Positions 37,956 through 46,194 of a stretch of DNA of 48,459 bases are shown here, one piece after another (position 1 is the first letter of the stretch; every line of letters begins with the position of its first letter). Location: assembly GCF_001720395.1 (NCBI RefSeq), contig NZ_MDTU01000006.1:1-48459 (forward strand). Reading direction: 5' to 3'. A model generated the notes under the pieces. It did not search any database. It had not been told where the DNA came from and saw only the letters and a program-made list of their open reading frames with translations. Position numbers and translations under genes: made by a program. Source of the stretch: Piscirickettsia litoralis. GTDB lineage: Bacteria > Pseudomonadota > Gammaproteobacteria > Piscirickettsiales > Piscirickettsiaceae.

Positions 37956-38573
37956 TTAGAGTTCAATGAAGGCGTCGATTTCTACAATGGCAAGCCCTTC
38001 ATAGGCATTGCCAACAAATAAAGGCTGGTCGTATTCAACAGGAATACAAAGCTCCACATTTACCTGGCGATATTCATAAACTTCAACGCTTGAGCCGATG
38101 TAAAGCTGATTTGAGGGTTGGGCGATTAAATTTAAAACAAAGCGATCACTCGCCCGTTTTGAGTTCACGACTGCGTTATAGGTGCGGTCGAGTAAATCCT
38201 GAGTGACATCGTTTTGCGTAACATAAGCTTGCACTTCAAAATTAAATGGCTTGGGCGTCTCTAGCTTCCACCACTCAAGTAAATTCGCCTTAATTCCCAC
38301 CGAAGTCAGGGCGGTTTTAATGCTGTAAGGCGTGCCTTTAAAACGATGGACAATCAAGCTATTGGCCACTACATCGCGCTTTCGTTGCTCGGGCCAACTC
38401 TCATCCCAATAATCGACTTTAACGAATTGAGCGAGCCAAGGCAGGAATTTAAGCGGACATGAATACGGGTGATACAGCACACTAAAATCAAAATCATTCA
38501 CGCATACTTTTTCTGCCGCCGCATCTAATGCAATTTGTATTGCTGTCGCATTTGGAGTGGTCAGTTTAGACAT
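37956..38573 (-). CDS. I: P2 I-like baseplate wedge protein
   Basis: The 205-residue protein contains the gpI pattern: CPLKFLPWLAQFVKVDYWDESWPEQRKRDVVANSLIVHRFKGTPYSIKTAL. It forms the baseplate wedge tip with J and carries the fibre attachment. It overlaps J by 8 bases. Confidence 0.92.
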   Translation of the reverse strand: MSKLTTPNATAIQIALDAAAEKVCVNDFDFSVLYHPYSCPLKFLPWLAQFVKVDYWDESWPEQRKRDVVANSLIVHRFKGTPYSIKTALTSVGIKANLLEWWKLETPKPFNFEVQAYVTQNDVTQDLLDRTYNAVVNSKRASDRFVLNLIAQPSNQLYIGSSVEVYEYRQVNVELCIPVEYDQPLFVGNAYEGLAIVEIDAFIEL

Positions 38574-39474
38574 TTTTCACCGTTAAATTAATTTGATCAT
38601 CCGCACAATAAGCCGCTTGAGTCGCTGTTGGGATAATTTTGTTTGCAGGTTCTTCGAGTTCAATATCAATGATCGGCGATTGTTCGCTGTCAGATTGCTT
38701 GGCAATGTAGGCATAAATCGCCCCACTCACAGCGCTCGGGGTGACTTCTCCGCCTAGTCGATAATTATTGCGAGCAAATAATTTTGATGCCGCATAGGCC
38801 GGTTCTAGAATGGTGGAGGCCGATGGTCCCGACGGAATAAAAATGGTCCCCTTAATCGAATAATTAAGCGCTGTTTCTTTAGAAACCACATTCACAACCA
38901 CTTGATCATTATTAGGTCGAACCTTCTCTTTGGATAGCGCAGTTAAAATGGTATTTTTTAAATCGGCATCGCTAACTGTGCTGGTTAATTTTTTAAGTGC
39001 TGTCACTGTGACCGTGCCTTCTTGTCCTTCCGGTGGCATTGTCGGCACATAGGCACTTTGCACATCTAACGGCGCCGCTTGTATCGTCAAGGCTTCATAG
39101 GCATCAATAGGACCGGCCACTGATAATAATGCCGGTGCGGCTAAAACACGCTGCCGAAAGGTTTCATCATCTTCACCGGCTTCGGGCGTTAAGCCATAAA
39201 AAGCCCCTAGATTATAGAGGTTGGTTTGATTGGCATAAGCAATTAAATTTTGTTCACCGGCGCGCTGAATGTCTTGACGACGAATGTACTCGCGATAACT
39301 GGCATTTTGAATTGAAATAATCGCAGGGTCAGAGTTCGTTAAAGTAACCGTCACCCCCTGTTCTTTGAGCTTTTCATAAAAAGTATCGAGACATTCTTGA
39401 TAAATCTCATCATAAGTTTTAATCACACCAAAATCTGGCGCAGGCACTTGGGCCAAATTTAAGGTATTACTCAT
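38566..39474 (-). CDS. J: P2 J-like baseplate wedge protein
   Basis: The 302-residue protein contains PDFGVIKTYDEIYQECLDTFYEKL at the start and NQTNLYNLGAFYGLTPEAGEDDETFRQRVL later, with GAIYAYIAKQSDSEQSP near the end. These are the gpJ baseplate motifs. It overlaps W by four bases and I by eight, in the usual W-J-I order. Confidence 0.93.
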   Translation of the reverse strand: MSNTLNLAQVPAPDFGVIKTYDEIYQECLDTFYEKLKEQGVTVTLTNSDPAIISIQNASYREYIRRQDIQRAGEQNLIAYANQTNLYNLGAFYGLTPEAGEDDETFRQRVLAAPALLSVAGPIDAYEALTIQAAPLDVQSAYVPTMPPEGQEGTVTVTALKKLTSTVSDADLKNTILTALSKEKVRPNNDQVVVNVVSKETALNYSIKGTIFIPSGPSASTILEPAYAASKLFARNNYRLGGEVTPSAVSGAIYAYIAKQSDSEQSPIIDIELEEPANKIIPTATQAAYCADDQINLTVKNV

Positions 39475-39848
39475 ATCGCCTCACTGTATTGATAGGATTG
39501 GCCATCGGGATAGGTCGCGAAACTAATCGATAGGCGTAATTTTCCATTGTCGAGCGCTTCAACTTGGGTTGAGCTCACTTTGAAATAAGGTAAGCCTTGA
39601 TCTTGAAGTTCTTTCGATAGATTTTTAAGTGCGCCATCACAGGCCATGACAATGTCAATTTTTATGCTGTCTGTGATCGGTGCGTCTAAAATTTCGCATA
39701 AAGTAGTGCCATACCACCGCCGCATCACACGGGTATTTTTAGGGGTCGTTAAGCAATCGCCAATCAATTGAAATAAATAATCAATCCCTTGGAGAGATTT
39801 ACCGGTTTGACTGCACATGCCTTGAAGTTGATCGAGCGTATTTTTCAT
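39471..39848 (-). CDS. W: P2 W / gp25-like baseplate protein
   Basis: The 125-residue protein contains GIDYLFQLIGDCLTTPKNTRVMRRWYGTTLCEILDAP, the gp25-like lysozyme-fold signature with MRRxYG. It joins the baseplate wedge and initiates sheath assembly. It has the expected length and position before J. Confidence 0.93.
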   Translation of the reverse strand: MKNTLDQLQGMCSQTGKSLQGIDYLFQLIGDCLTTPKNTRVMRRWYGTTLCEILDAPITDSIKIDIVMACDGALKNLSKELQDQGLPYFKVSSTQVEALDNGKLRLSISFATYPDGQSYQYSEAI

Positions 39849-39851
39849 GCA

Positions 39852-40139
39852 TTACCCTATATAAACCTTGGTCGCGCCACTTTGTGCCATTGAGCCACAA
39901 CTGAGTGGATCATTGGCTCTGACCACCCCTTTACCCTCAATCATGACCTTCATCGACCCGACACTCGACACGGCATCATGGGTGTTACTGCCACAGGTAT
40001 GGGGTGACCAACTATCACCAATGCGAACAGCGAGCTTACCCTCGATAAATACTTTTGAACACGCCGAGGTGGCCACTTGAGGAGGAAAGCAGCCGTGGCC
40101 GCTGGAAAAATCATTTAAACGCACTGCTAAATTAGCCAA
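39852..40139 (-). CDS. PAAR-domain spike tip protein
   Basis: The 95-residue protein has repeated PAAR-type blocks: HGCFPPQVATSACSKVFIEGKLAVRIGDSW, HTCGSNTHDAVSSVGSMKVMIEGKGVVRANDPL, CGSMAQSGATKVYIG. His and Cys residues in these blocks would bind the iron or zinc at the tip. It caps the V spike. It overlaps V by 8 bases. Confidence 0.9.
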   Translation of the reverse strand: MANLAVRLNDFSSGHGCFPPQVATSACSKVFIEGKLAVRIGDSWSPHTCGSNTHDAVSSVGSMKVMIEGKGVVRANDPLSCGSMAQSGATKVYIG

Positions 40140-40698
40140 TGTTGATTTGTTTCCCGTTCAGGTTTAAATTTTCAGTCGCGGTATTGCTAATGCTGCCAGT
40201 GGATTGAACCGACACATCGCCACTACTGGTTAAGCTGTAATTTTTGCAATTCAAGTTAATATCTCCTGTTGTTTTAATACTTAATTTGCTTTTTTCTGTG
40301 TCATATTGCAGTTGTGCACCATCTTCAAAGGCGATGGTAAAATGTTTTTCGCTGTTATCGGGCGGCACAAAACTTTGACTGTAAAAACTTCCTGAAATAT
40401 ACGCCTGAGACGGCTCACCAAAGGGGGCAATAACTTCGACTTGCTCGTCAATTTGTGGCGTCCACCAAATGGTATTTTTATTCGCTCTAAGCGGTTTCCA
40501 GCGCATCCACTCAGAAATTAAAACCGAATTATCCTGAATAAATTTAACTTTAGCTCGGGCGTTTTTTGCGTCTAGCTCAACAACGTTGCCAATACGGCAA
40601 AGCTGATAGAGTCGGCGGCGTAAGTCATTAATTTGATAACTCAGTTGTTTGAGTTGAATCTCTATTGGATTGTCCAAGGTCGTATTCCCGATAATCAT
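40132..40698 (-). CDS. V: P2 V-like baseplate spike protein
   Basis: I start at ATG 40698 (MIIGNTTLDNPIEIQLKQLS), giving 188 residues; the longer open frame merely overlaps the previous gene. LCRIGNVVELDAKNARAKVKFIQDNSVLISEWMRWKPL is the gpV N-terminal OB fold. FGEPSQAYISGSFYSQSFVPP follows, then a repetitive beta-helical end (KLSIKTTGDINLNCKNYSLTSSGDVSVQSTGSI). It pierces the outer membrane. The start has no clear ribosome site and overlaps the previous gene by 71 bases. Confidence 0.85.
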   Translation of the reverse strand: MIIGNTTLDNPIEIQLKQLSYQINDLRRRLYQLCRIGNVVELDAKNARAKVKFIQDNSVLISEWMRWKPLRANKNTIWWTPQIDEQVEVIAPFGEPSQAYISGSFYSQSFVPPDNSEKHFTIAFEDGAQLQYDTEKSKLSIKTTGDINLNCKNYSLTSSGDVSVQSTGSISNTATENLNLNGKQINIG

Positions 40699-41173
40699 CA
40701 ATGTGTTTAGGGCCAGTTTTAGGCGCAATTCCAACAAATGCCTTGTCAGGTTTAACGAAGTTAAAGCTCGACTCACCCCAAGTAAATTCAGCACTAAACT
40801 CAACCGTCCAGGCTTTAGCCCCTTCATAATCGGGGCTAAAATCATTACTCCGAATCGTGCGAATGTGTAGATTTTTAGCTTCGGCCTTATAGAATTCGGC
40901 ATGACTTAACTGGTAAGCGGATTCAAGCGCTAAATGCTGGGCATCAATATGGGCCGTATTGCTTTTATTGGCAACAATGCAATCTAATTGAAAATGAGCG
41001 GTACAGCCTAAAGAACCATCGCTTTTCTTTTTGGAGTGAAGTTCTGTCAATTCTAAATACAATGCCGGTGTTGCAAATTGACCTTTTTCTGTGCAGTAAT
41101 AATCCGCACTTTGAACGGGTTCAATTTTTTCAGACAGCGTATTAATAATAAAGTCATGTAATTTTTGAATCAT
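40628..41173 (-). CDS. Tail completion-like protein (Mu gp37-like, tentative)
   Basis: The 181-residue protein starts MIQKLHDFIINTLSEKIEPV; ALYLELTEL, HFQLDCIVANKS and WTVEFSAEFTWGES are beta strands. The size and place between the Z-like gene and V suggest a tail terminator or completion protein like Mu gp37 or P2 R. The similarity is weak, so this is mostly positional. Confidence 0.55.
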   Translation of the reverse strand: MIQKLHDFIINTLSEKIEPVQSADYYCTEKGQFATPALYLELTELHSKKKSDGSLGCTAHFQLDCIVANKSNTAHIDAQHLALESAYQLSHAEFYKAEAKNLHIRTIRSNDFSPDYEGAKAWTVEFSAEFTWGESSFNFVKPDKAFVGIAPKTGPKHIDDYREYDLGQSNRDSTQTTELSN

Positions 41174-41676
41174 CGCTGTGTGGTACTCCTCAACTTATCA
41201 TCTAAAATGTGGTAAAACTTTTTCTCCGCTAATACGCTGTATTTATCAAGTAAACCGTCAAAATCCAGCTCAACTGTGGGAGTCATAATGGGCATGCGAG
41301 ATCGACTTTTGCGCTGCCATATTTTCCCGTTGGCAATAAATGCCCCGGGGATTAATTTTTTAATACTGGGTAAATACACGCCTTGTTGCGTTTGAACGGC
41401 TCGACCAAAAATATTTGCATTCATGCCACGCACTCCAAGCCACAACCAACTCACGGCTTCATGATTAAATACTTTGGCACGACCAAATAATCGTCGCTTT
41501 ATCTCTTTGAGTTTTAAAGGGTATTTTTTCTTAACTTCTTTAATGACCTGAGACGTGAGCCAGCGATTTAAATCTTTTATCGTATAAAGTAATGCTTGAT
41601 TGTATTGTTGCTCTGTCGCGGCAAAATCATCTCTTAATTGCTCAAGCTGTCTAAGCTCAAGTGTAAGTTCGGCCAC
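41170..41676 (-). CDS. Minor tail protein Z-like
   Basis: I use the GTG at 41676 because AAGGAG lies six bases upstream, giving 168 residues that start with V-AELTLELRQLEQLRDDF. The pattern of a helical start, KKKYPLKLKEIKRRLF, WLGVRGMNANIFGRAVQTQQGVYLP and GAFIANGKIWQRKSRSRMPI fits the lambda Z minor tail family (tail-end completion). It overlaps its neighbours on both sides. Confidence 0.65.
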   Translation of the reverse strand: MAELTLELRQLEQLRDDFAATEQQYNQALLYTIKDLNRWLTSQVIKEVKKKYPLKLKEIKRRLFGRAKVFNHEAVSWLWLGVRGMNANIFGRAVQTQQGVYLPSIKKLIPGAFIANGKIWQRKSRSRMPIMTPTVELDFDGLLDKYSVLAEKKFYHILDDKLRSTTQR

Positions 41677-41980
41677 TGGATGCTCCTTTTTGAATGAGTA
41701 CAATATCAACACACACCGGATAAATAGGTTCGATATGATCAACGCGATAATTCATGTCTTTAATAATTAAAATATCACCGTCATTAATCTCTACGGCCTC
41801 CTTTGATAAAAGTCGCAAGGTGGATTGTGTCGTTTGTAAATCCACCGCATTCCCTAACGAAGGATCAATGTAGTGCTGGTCGAATAAACCAATGACTTCC
41901 GAGCCATCGGCTTTTGTGACGCGCTCACCAATGCGAGCGCAAGCCGCTTTAAAAGCGGCAATTGCGATATCATCAAACAT
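41657..41980 (-). CDS. Head-tail connector (lambda FII-like)
   Basis: The 107-residue protein starts MFDDIAIAAFKAACARIGERVTKADG. VIGLFDQHYID, then STLRLLSKEAVEINDGDILIIKDMNYRVDHIEP, match the lambda FII/attachment family pattern. It joins the head to the tail after packaging. It lies directly downstream of the capsid gene. Confidence 0.75.
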   Translation of the reverse strand: MFDDIAIAAFKAACARIGERVTKADGSEVIGLFDQHYIDPSLGNAVDLQTTQSTLRLLSKEAVEINDGDILIIKDMNYRVDHIEPIYPVCVDIVLIQKGASSGRTYT

Positions 41981-41985
41981 AAAAA

Positions 41986-43002
41986 TTAACTTTTTGCTTT
42001 GATGGTCAGTTTAACTAATGTGCTAGGACGCAAGCACATAAATAAAGGGTTTGATTGGGTATGAATATCAATACCGCGGTTATGTTTCTTTGGCTCTGCC
42101 GAGGCATAATAAGGTAAGCCGATGGTGTTCACCGCATTATTAAAGTTCGCAGGCGCGGCATAGTAACGGAAAGTTTGGCGTGTTCCGAGTGGAAAGCCAT
42201 ATCCTGTCGCAGTTTCAATAAACTCTTTGACAGTGCCCCCCGGCAAGGAAACCGAAGCATCATACTCTTCAAAAGTTAACCCTGCAAAGGTAAACCCTTT
42301 TGAGTTGTCATCCCGCAGCGCAGCCCCATTATTCCAACGCTCATAGGCTTCTTTAACCTGGGTGTTATTGGTGAGTTGATCCATAAATTCAGCATCGACC
42401 AACACATAGGGTTTATCCATAATATCGCCCAATAATCCATCTTTTATGTGACGAACCACTTTGCGACAAGCCGCTTTCACATCAAAGCTCTCATTGCTAA
42501 AGTCAAACTCAACTGTATATTGTTTAATACCAAACTCTTTAAACCAATCATAAATAAGTGTGCCGCCCCCATCATAGAGCTTGCCTTTAATGCACTGCAT
42601 CCGCATATACTCATGAGTAATATCATGATCGGCTTTCATTTCTTTTAGGCGTTCTGCCGTTGCACGTGGCATCGACTCTAAGGAGCTGGTTTGACCAAAC
42701 GCACGTACATCTTGAAAATCTGCTGCATCTAAAACACTGTCATGAGGAATATGGGGGACGCTGAAGCTACGGACAATACGCTTTTCATTCTCTTTTTGGT
42801 CGCCATCTTCACCCCATTTTTTGGTTTGAAGTAAAACGAGCTGACCTTTTTTTGATTCAATACTAACTGAGCGCGTATTGATTCCTTTAAAACTAAACAC
42901 ACCGAGCTGGTTAATGCGCCCATACGTGTTAGGAATGAGGTTCATCGCTTCGGTCAGTGTTGATGCTTTAAAGGCATCTTCATCGTTATAAAGATAATTC
43001 AT
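41986..43002 (-). CDS. Major capsid protein (lambda E-like)
   Basis: The 338-residue protein contains DEDAFKASTLTEAMNLIPNTYGRINQLGVFSFKGINTRSVSIE at the start and PRATAERLKEMKADHDITHEYMRM, with YVLVDAEFMDQLTNNTQVKEAY and a C-terminal RGIDIHTQSNPLFMCLRPSTLVKL. All are typical of the lambda E-type capsid family. It lies after the decoration protein, the lambda order. Confidence 0.93.
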   Translation of the reverse strand: MNYLYNDEDAFKASTLTEAMNLIPNTYGRINQLGVFSFKGINTRSVSIESKKGQLVLLQTKKWGEDGDQKENEKRIVRSFSVPHIPHDSVLDAADFQDVRAFGQTSSLESMPRATAERLKEMKADHDITHEYMRMQCIKGKLYDGGGTLIYDWFKEFGIKQYTVEFDFSNESFDVKAACRKVVRHIKDGLLGDIMDKPYVLVDAEFMDQLTNNTQVKEAYERWNNGAALRDDNSKGFTFAGLTFEEYDASVSLPGGTVKEFIETATGYGFPLGTRQTFRYYAAPANFNNAVNTIGLPYYASAEPKKHNRGIDIHTQSNPLFMCLRPSTLVKLTIKAKS

Positions 43003-43017
43003 AATAATAAGGCTCTC

Positions 43018-43389
43018 TTAGTTACGTGCTTGAATAAAGGTTTTTTCTAAATCAGCCAGTGCTTGGGCTTGCTGTTCGCTAGTGATTCCTTCAGGCCACT
43101 GTAGGTTCTTACCAAACACCGCCGCTGTGTTGGTTAGAACAATCACTTTTCCATCGGCGCTACTGGCATCTTCATTATCAATGGAGACCGCACACGCCGT
43201 TTGACTGCCATCGGTAGCGGTTGGGTCCAATGGAACGTATTTATTTTCTTCGGTGATTTTGCCGAGCACAGTGCCATACACTGCCTTGTTGCCCGTTTTT
43301 AATATCACCGTGCGGCGGCTTAATGAGTTATTCAGCTCGTAGAGTAAAACATCACTCAGTACCGCGCCTTGTACAGATACAATTGGCAT
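43018..43389 (-). CDS. Head decoration protein (lambda D-like)
   Basis: The 123-residue protein contains NSLSRRTVILKTGNKAVYGTVLGKITEENKYVPLDPTATDGSQTACAVSI, the head-decoration family fold. GVL-type strands and VLTNTAAVFGKNLQWP follow. It binds the capsid surface at threefold points and stabilises filled heads. It lies between protease and capsid genes as expected. Confidence 0.92.
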   Translation of the reverse strand: MPIVSVQGAVLSDVLLYELNNSLSRRTVILKTGNKAVYGTVLGKITEENKYVPLDPTATDGSQTACAVSIDNEDASSADGKVIVLTNTAAVFGKNLQWPEGITSEQQAQALADLEKTFIQARN

Positions 43390-43398
43390 AGTGTCTCC

Positions 43399-44340
43399 TT
43401 AACCTTCTTCACAAAATTTATTGAGTAATTCCCCGAAACTGCTTTTATTTTGAGTCGGCGTTTCAGGGGTGGTGGTGGTGTTGATATGCACCTCATCGCT
43501 TTGATTTTCAGCGTTCGCTGAAACAATGTTTTGCGCTTGCTCTAGCGTGAGTCCATTACTAATCAAGCTTTGCGCCATATGGTTTTGATTGGCTTGATTG
43601 CACAAATTGAGAATATTAGAAACACGCTCACGCTCCACCGCCACAGGGTCTGTATGGCTCTCAGTCACCGGTGGTTTCGTTGTCGTTTTATTTTCAATGG
43701 GTGGCGTGGACGTTGTTTTTTTCGTGGACATATTTTGTATCCTTTTTAGGTGGTTGGAAGACACTTTGTTTTGTGGGTTAAAAAAGTGATTAGTGACAGG
43801 TTCAGAATGTAAAATATTGTCGATAAAACCGAATGATTTAGCTTCGGCAGCATCTAAATAACTCACATCATCCATCAGTTCTGATAAGGCATCTTCACTC
43901 ATGCCCGTTTTAGCGGTGTAGGATTTAATGATGTTATTTTTGACTTTATCGAGGACTTCGGCGGCTTTTCTCATCTCATCGGCATCACCGCGAGCGACAG
44001 TGGCAGGGTTGTGAATCATGAATAACCCTAAGTGATTCATGCTGACCGAATCCCCCGCCATCGCAATCACTGAGGCAATCGATGCCGCCATGCCCTGAAT
44101 TTCAACTGAAACGTGTGCGTTGTGTGCTTTTAATAAGCTATAAATGGTAATGCCATCATCGACACTGCCACCGGGCGAGTTGATTAATACTTTAATTTCG
44201 TTGATTTCATTACCAAGCGCATTAAGCTCATTAGCGAACTCTTTGGAAGTAATGCCCCAATAGCCAATTTCATCATAAATTTCTATTTTTGCAGACGAAC
44301 TGCTCAAGGCTTTCATTGAAAACCATGAATTTGTTTTCAT
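43399..44340 (-). CDS. ClpP-like head maturation protease with scaffold-like tail
   Basis: The 313-residue protein has a ClpP fold: INSPGGSVDDG (54-63), the nucleophile Ser 87 in GMAASIASVIAM, and His 110 in FMIHNP. The C-terminal 110 residues after about 200 are Thr/Pro/Asn-rich, then helical (RERVSNILNLCNQANQNHMA), like the scaffold part of lambda C/Nu3-type proteins. It cleaves head proteins during maturation. It lies between portal and decoration genes. Confidence 0.92.
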   Translation of the reverse strand: MKTNSWFSMKALSSSSAKIEIYDEIGYWGITSKEFANELNALGNEINEIKVLINSPGGSVDDGITIYSLLKAHNAHVSVEIQGMAASIASVIAMAGDSVSMNHLGLFMIHNPATVARGDADEMRKAAEVLDKVKNNIIKSYTAKTGMSEDALSELMDDVSYLDAAEAKSFGFIDNILHSEPVTNHFFNPQNKVSSNHLKRIQNMSTKKTTSTPPIENKTTTKPPVTESHTDPVAVERERVSNILNLCNQANQNHMAQSLISNGLTLEQAQNIVSANAENQSDEVHINTTTTPETPTQNKSSFGELLNKFCEEG

Positions 44341-44391
44341 CGGTTGTTTTCCTATATATTTGAGATAAAGAAGCAGCTAAAGGAGTGAAAG

Positions 44392-44556
44392 ATGTATAAA
44401 CGTCTGGTGTTTTCTTTGTGCGCCGCCGCTTTAATCGGCCTTATTGTATTGCTGTACTCGTGGCTTCATCTATCGACTCATCACCACTCTGCAGCAAGCC
44501 ATTTGTCGCCGTCTGTCCAGGGTTCGAGTCAAACACAAGGCCTAGTTTCTGCATAA
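44392..44556 (+). CDS. Small antisense membrane protein (possible moron)
   Basis: This 54-residue ORF is on the plus strand, opposite the virion operon. AAAGGAG lies six bases before the ATG. It has a basic start (MYKR) and one strong membrane segment (LVFSLCAAALIGLIVLLYSW), then a His/Ser/Gln-rich tail (HLSTHHHSAASHL). Its last 116 bases overlap the portal gene end on the other strand. A promoter-like TTGTTT-16-TATATA lies just upstream. The ribosome site is the main evidence. Confidence 0.5.
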   Translation: MYKRLVFSLCAAALIGLIVLLYSWLHLSTHHHSAASHLSPSVQGSSQTQGLVSA

Positions 44557-45988
44557 GTGTCTGGTCTTTGGCAATCTCTTCGAGTAAATCTTCAGCATCA
44601 CGCCCTTGCATAGCCGCTTGTTCACTCAAACTAGTGAGTCCTAAGCGCAGCATCGTTTTAATTGTTGCTGCATCTTTATCGGGGTCGACCGACTGCCAAC
44701 GCTGGGCATGCCAACGAATATCAATGTAATCGTTGCGATATTCTGAATAGCTTGGAAGGTGGACTAAATTATACGTCGACAGCGTATCTAAAAAGCTCGC
44801 CACAATCGGTCGACAGAGTTGATGCACAATCAACTGTTGTTGCAGTGCTTCGCATTTGCGCCGAAACTCAATCAATGCTGCGCGTAAACTCGCTTTATTT
44901 GCATCTGAATAATCACCGCTGACATGTTGAGAAAGCACACCGGCACCAATGGCCACATTACGCAGCTCTTGCTGTATCCATGCCTCATAATTCGCTCCCA
45001 CATCCGCCGGTTGCGTCATTTCAATTTCTTCATTATCACCCAGTGATACGGTCGTGCCTGGATTTAGCCCCATAAAGTCGGCCGGAAAATCTTCGGGCGA
45101 GGAGCTGTTACTTTCTTCGCTGTTGGTTTTATAAAACGTTGCATCGTTCGGGTCGCCAACGCCCACCATGTTTTTAATCCAAAACACCACCATCGCCGCC
45201 GCTTGTTTACGTGTGAGTTCAGCAAACATATACTGATCAAGCATTCTTAACGTGGCAATAATCGCAGTTAACCAAGGCACCCCACGCACTTGCCCGGCAC
45301 GAATCGGCTTAAAAATATGGATGACCTTATCTGCCGTTAAGCGTTGGCGCTTATTGATGGAGGTCATATTGTTGTCTTGTGGGTGGTGAGTCCAAACATG
45401 ATAGGCCACCCGTTGACCTTTTGAATTAAATTCAATTCCCATGCGAATCTGATTGCCGTTGGCGTGAGTCTCACTGTAATTTAAGTCGACATAATCCGAC
45501 TCAATCACTTGAAACTGCAAAGGAACAGGAATTTTATTCAATCGGCGCGGCTTTTTAATTAAAAAGCATTCGCCGGACTCCATCACTTCACGGGTAACTA
45601 AGGTTTGTAAACCATATATGTCATTGTGACCATCATAATCACAATGACGACTAAACAAGCTCCAATAACGTTGTAACTCCTTTTTTAAAGTATCGTTTTG
45701 CTCATCACTCAGTGGAATATTTCTAGATTTAAAATTCCAATTGGGTCGAATCCCCGTACCAATCAAATTCGCTGTATAACTTTCAATAATCCCAGCCGCC
45801 CAGGCATTATTTCGTACTAAGGCGCGACTGCGATTGCGTAAAGTTTCTAACGAATCAATCATCACCGCATTAGGACCATCGCCGGTTGCAAACCAACGAG
45901 AGAGCTGACCTTTTCGTGAAGCACCATCATATTGATTCACGGCGGACCATGATTTTTTATTCCAATCAAAGCGCACTTTGTTTTTCAT
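44441..45988 (-). CDS. Portal protein (lambda B-like)
   Basis: The 515-residue protein has the lambda portal pattern: SLETLRNRSRALVRNNAWAAGIIESYTANLIGTGIRPNW (about 45-83), then HIFKPIRAGQVRGVPWLTAIIATLRMLDQYMFAELTRKQAAAM, QELRNVAIGAGVLSQHVSGDYSDANKASLRAALIEFRRKCEALQQ. It forms the DNA entry ring of the head. It overlaps the gpW-like gene by four bases. Confidence 0.95.
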   Translation of the reverse strand: MKNKVRFDWNKKSWSAVNQYDGASRKGQLSRWFATGDGPNAVMIDSLETLRNRSRALVRNNAWAAGIIESYTANLIGTGIRPNWNFKSRNIPLSDEQNDTLKKELQRYWSLFSRHCDYDGHNDIYGLQTLVTREVMESGECFLIKKPRRLNKIPVPLQFQVIESDYVDLNYSETHANGNQIRMGIEFNSKGQRVAYHVWTHHPQDNNMTSINKRQRLTADKVIHIFKPIRAGQVRGVPWLTAIIATLRMLDQYMFAELTRKQAAAMVVFWIKNMVGVGDPNDATFYKTNSEESNSSSPEDFPADFMGLNPGTTVSLGDNEEIEMTQPADVGANYEAWIQQELRNVAIGAGVLSQHVSGDYSDANKASLRAALIEFRRKCEALQQQLIVHQLCRPIVASFLDTLSTYNLVHLPSYSEYRNDYIDIRWHAQRWQSVDPDKDAATIKTMLRLGLTSLSEQAAMQGRDAEDLLEEIAKDQTLMQKLGLVFDSNPGQTATNGLLQSGDESIDEATSTAIQ

Positions 45989-46194
45989 AAGCCTTTACCA
46001 CCGACAATGGTTGAAATACGGCTTTTTTTGCTGACTTGTTGGCACATTTTGCTTAAAAGCAGCTCTAATTTAGGTAAATCCGCGGTCGCATAATTCACTG
46101 TTGTGCCATTAAACGAAACAGAGGTCGTGCGTTTACCTGTGGCCAAGTCAATAATCGCTTGGCGCACATCATCAATATTTTGTTGTGTATACAT
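45985..46194 (-). CDS. Head-tail joining protein (lambda W-like)
   Basis: The 69-residue protein MYTQQNIDDVRQAIIDLATGKRTTSVSFNGTTVNYATADLPKLELLLSKM is a clear gpW family member. It closes the portal after DNA packaging. It lies between terminase and portal genes exactly as in lambda. Confidence 0.92.
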   Translation of the reverse strand: MYTQQNIDDVRQAIIDLATGKRTTSVSFNGTTVNYATADLPKLELLLSKMCQQVSKKSRISTIVGGKGL

